Of a stretch of DNA of 22,611 bases, positions 20,275 through 22,611 are shown in pieces. The first letter of the stretch is position 1. Every line of letters begins with the position of its first letter. The notes beneath the pieces were generated by a model. That model saw only the letters and a list, made by a program, of their open reading frames with translations. It was not told the DNA's origin and ran no database searches. This DNA is from Saccoglossus kowalevskii (taxonomy: Eukaryota; Hemichordata; Enteropneusta; Harrimaniidae): assembly GCF_000003605.2 (NCBI RefSeq), contig NW_003132849.1, forward strand, positions 1 through 22,611, read 5' to 3'. The position numbers were made by a program, and so were the translations under genes.

Positions 20275-20469
20275 TCATCTGACCGAGTTTGCTGCAATTC
20301 CAGCTGAGGAAATGGCGTTCATTTGGAAAGGATGTGTACCTCGTCGTTCGCAGTTGCCTTGTCGTAAATATAGTACAGTTACCGTGGGTTGACTGATGCC
20401 TAGAGTAGTAACAGTGCCATGAAATACCATACGTGTATTGCTGAACAGGCACTCGGCATATAAATCGTT
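20275..20469 (-). pseudogene. Possible transposase helix-turn-helix remnant
   Basis: A minus-strand frame of 64 codons between stops, in a GC-richer island within a predicted intron, contains NTRMVFHGTVTTLGISQPTV followed by LYLRQGNCERRG. The LGIS-x-P/S-T-V step then R-x-x-x-x-G resembles the DNA-binding helix-turn-helix at the N-terminus of Tc1/mariner-type transposases, but no catalytic D, D or E blocks follow and the similarity is short. The + strand is also open over 20268-20393. It is most likely a relic of a mobile element. Confidence 0.22.
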
Positions 20470-20510
20470 TTAAAGTTAATAATAATTGTTACCGTTATCT
20501 ATCAATCAAG

Positions 20511-20557
20511 ACAAGTACAAACACTGTCAAATATGATAAAGGGTGGCGATACGCAAG
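20511..20557 (+). CDS. Candidate exon 6 (phase 2-1), weak
   Basis: It lies between an AG at 20509-20510 (ATCTATCAATCAAG, weak pyrimidine tract) and a good donor CAAG|GTAAAG. It reads QVQTLSNMIKGGDTQ and starts in the phase (2) that exon 5 requires, ending in phase 1. The peptide has no diagnostic residue. It would fill the variable gap between the first and later cysteines of the second module. The evidence is phase compatibility only, and short exons of this kind arise often by chance. Confidence 0.2.
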
Positions 20558-21917
20558 GTAAAGTAGAAAATTGTAACATGAAAAACTAGCATAGATATAA
20601 AAACAGATCATTCAAACTACAAGTATACATAATACTTAAAGGTACAGACAAATCCTACAAGTATTTTCAAAACCAATCGACCATACAATGAAATAACTTG
20701 ATAACAATACGTCAAACCTGGAGTACGTAAAATTAGTATTTTACGAAATGTTAATATATAACAATGTAATTAAAAAATAGCACACATATTTAATACACAC
20801 GAGTTTATGTTCAGATACCTGGAATAGTGACAGTATTATAACAAAAAGATGTACCAATGCTCTTGTAAAAGATTTTTCGTTTTAGGTACAATTGAATATA
20901 ATTAATACATACGCGATTTTTTTATAATGTATTAATACACACGGAACTAAATTTGTACCGAATGTGTCATCTATGATCCATTCGTGGTCATTAAACAAGT
21001 TGTTTGTACAATGTCATTTATGAAGGATTTGTTTGTATTCACTTAAAATTGGGGCATCTATAAATCACTCCCCAATGACCTCATTAAGAGCAGACCATCA
21101 GGTTGTTTAGCTGTCTATTTGTACTTGTTCTCTACAAAATATTTCGGGAATAAAGGACGAAACACTGCCCTCTATTGTATGTGTTATAAATCGCCACTAT
21201 TTGTTTTGGAGATTATTTATGATGTCATAGCTTTAAATTATCAAACAATAATGTATACCCCATTAGCAAATAAATTCATTTCAAAAAAACATACCAGAAA
21301 TTCACCTTATTTTGTTTAATTCTGAAGGTGGTGATTTATAACACTAATATAAAATCACACACAACAGTACTTTGGATTCAGAGTATGGCGTAGATAGACG
21401 CGATATTGTGTTCTGCTTTGAGAAGCTGAGAAAAATGAAATCGACACTGTGGTTAGCGCGCCGTAAACGCGTGCAGACGACGCGAGAAAACACTTTCATA
21501 GAGAATTTCAAAATGATTATAACTAGAATGACGTAACGTGCAAGACTCATGGTTGGCTTGTTGCATAAACGATCCGTACACACGTATACAAAAATCAGAT
21601 ATTGCCGAGTCAAATACCATCTTGTTTGTATGATCTTGCAATGACCCCAATCATCCCCACTTATTGTCCAATAACTAGGCTGTAGGCGGAGCAATGGAAA
21701 TACGGCATTTCAATAGTTTGCAGCGTATGGTTTTATAATACATGATACAAAGATCTATACAGGAAAGCTTTAGTCTCCATTTTTTTCAAATAATTGATTG
21801 TATTATATTGTATTTTCATAAGTTCAAGTGAGGGAAATTATCGATGAAATTAATTGCTAATATCTCAAAAGTGTTTGCGTGACCTTTGTATAATTCGCCG
21901 TCAATACCATCTTGGAG
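20558..21917. other. Intronic or intergenic stretch, nothing supported
   Basis: AT-rich, with several open frames (21119-21319 plus; 21344-21694 minus) that show no domain. A CpG-richer patch at 21380-21490 holds GCGCGCC and CGACGCGAG but no recognisable motif. Confidence 0.45.
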
Positions 21918-21977
21918 GATGTATCAACGATTTTGTAGAAGCATTGTTTTGTGCAGCCTACAATTTTTGTTATGATA
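21918..21977 (+). CDS. Candidate exon 7: second half of the second Cys-rich module, weak
   Basis: The frame reads CINDFVEALFCAAYNFCYD and stops at a good donor, GAT A|GTAAGC (phase 1). The C-x9-C-x-A-x-N spacing is the same as C-x9-C-V-A-R-N in exon 4, where it is the signature of the PCSK9-C-like module. The acceptor I use (CCATCTTGGAG, ending at 21917) is mediocre and gives a phase 1-1 exon. An alternative AG at 21871 gives a longer exon in phase 0. The spacing match is the best support; the splice evidence is thin. Confidence 0.25.
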
Positions 21978-22281
21978 GTAAGCTCAACTTGATGGCTTTT
22001 CATGAGAATACGACCCTTAAAGTCTATATATGGTCAATTTAAAATTCGAAGTATATCATTTTCATTAGTGGGGTGATTGCATTCTCGTGATATTTTTTTG
22101 TATTGAACATATCTTTAACAATATATGGGGAGGGGGATGTTAATTGGTATAAATAAAAAACGATCGCTAATGCGCCGCTGAGCATACTATTCCCACTAAT
22201 AACACCATTAATAGCATGCTTTAAATTCAGGTGCAGTCAACGAAGCTGTTCGTGCAAAAAGGTGTTCGCGAACGTTTTTCT
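21978..22281. other. Intronic stretch
   Basis: AT-rich, no exon seen. It contains the 10-bp palindrome GTTCGCGAAC at 22264-22273. Confidence 0.4.
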
Positions 22282-22430
22282 GTGGGCAGGCAAAATTTAA
22301 TTTAATCAGTGGGAGAGAGAAAAATTTGACTTAATATTGTGGGGAGTGGGTGTGGGTAATGCATTTTTGGAATTGGGCAGGCAGAATTGTTAACATATGG
22401 TGGGCAGAAAATTATAACTATCAGTGGGTA
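22282..22430. repeat. Irregular GTGGG-periodic minisatellite-like tract
   Basis: GTGGG or TTGGG followed by CAGGCARAATT-like sequence recurs at about 22282, 22309, 22339, 22374, 22400 and 22424, a step of 24-35 bases, always on the + strand. The pattern is too diverged to give one unit. It looks like a decayed minisatellite with strand-biased G clusters. Confidence 0.45.
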
Positions 22431-22504
22431 AAGAGGAACTTGTGGTTACAATATCGGGAGGGAGAATATAGAGATAATACCCGTAGAATACCGATGATCG
22501 TCAG

Positions 22505-22611
22505 GTTGCCAGATTGGGTCAAGCGAGGTCAGTTGTGTCTTTGATATGATGAACGCCACCAAACAGCGAAGAGTTCAGTGCGACGAAGAAGCCGACAGGA
22601 TAACATTCGTC
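22505..22611 (+). CDS. Candidate exon 8, Cys-rich, running off the window
   Basis: From a possible acceptor (GATCGTCAG, ending at 22504; poor pyrimidine tract) the phase-1 frame reads CQIGSSEVSCVFDMMNATKQ then RRVQCDEEADRITFV and is still open at the window edge. Balanced, charged composition, three cysteines and higher GC than the surroundings make it look coding. The phase agrees with candidate exon 7. Alternatively the ATG at 22546 could be a translation start for another gene. No family recognised. Confidence 0.33.

Overview
This window looks like AT-rich metazoan nuclear DNA. Nothing in it is bacterial: there is no long ORF, operon or Shine-Dalgarno spacing. What can be supported is a set of short exons with GT/AG splice signals separated by kilobase-scale introns, and several kinds of transposon remnant. 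The extracellular modules and the types of LINE and GC-rich repeat suggest a marine invertebrate, such as a mollusc or another lophotrochozoan, or an invertebrate deuterostome. I cannot name the species. I found no tRNA, rRNA or CRISPR array.

The main gene lies on the + strand and probably runs the length of the window from about 4.86 kb. I model a secreted, cysteine-rich mosaic protein. Exon 1 (to 5204) has a signal peptide and a PAN/apple domain. Exon 2 (6405-6543) is an EGF module. Exon 3 (11034-11111) is a half-EGF starting V-DEC. Exons 4 and 5 (18867-19051, 19898-20019) hold one and the start of a second Cys-rich module resembling the C-terminal repeats of PCSK9. Every junction in this chain is compatible in intron phase (0/0, 1/1, 1/1, 0/0). 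Weaker candidate exons at 20511-20557, 21918-21977 and 22505-22611 continue the chain with matching phases (2/2, 1/1, 1/1) and may complete the second module, but they rest mostly on phase and cysteine spacing. Two further phase-0 candidates, 10538-10600 and 17677-17880 (Thr-rich stalk plus a possible membrane anchor), do not fit the phase-1 chain. They could belong to an alternative isoform or to nothing.

The introns carry the mobile and repetitive DNA. A 5'-truncated, frameshifted LINE of the CR1/jockey type lies antisense at about 12.64-15.19 kb. A second LINE tail of another family is at about 18.02-18.24 kb, a foldback (MITE-like) element at 16.77-16.91 kb, and a GC-rich nonautonomous element at 18.46-18.71 kb. 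Tandem DNA includes a 42-bp perfect duplication (2.58 kb) in a degenerate array, a 50-bp satellite with a palindromic core (9.3-9.5 kb) decaying into a (TTTA)n tract (9.96-10.10 kb), (AC)n at 11.63 kb, and a GTGGG-periodic stretch near 22.3 kb. The first 4.8 kb has no coding sequence I can support.
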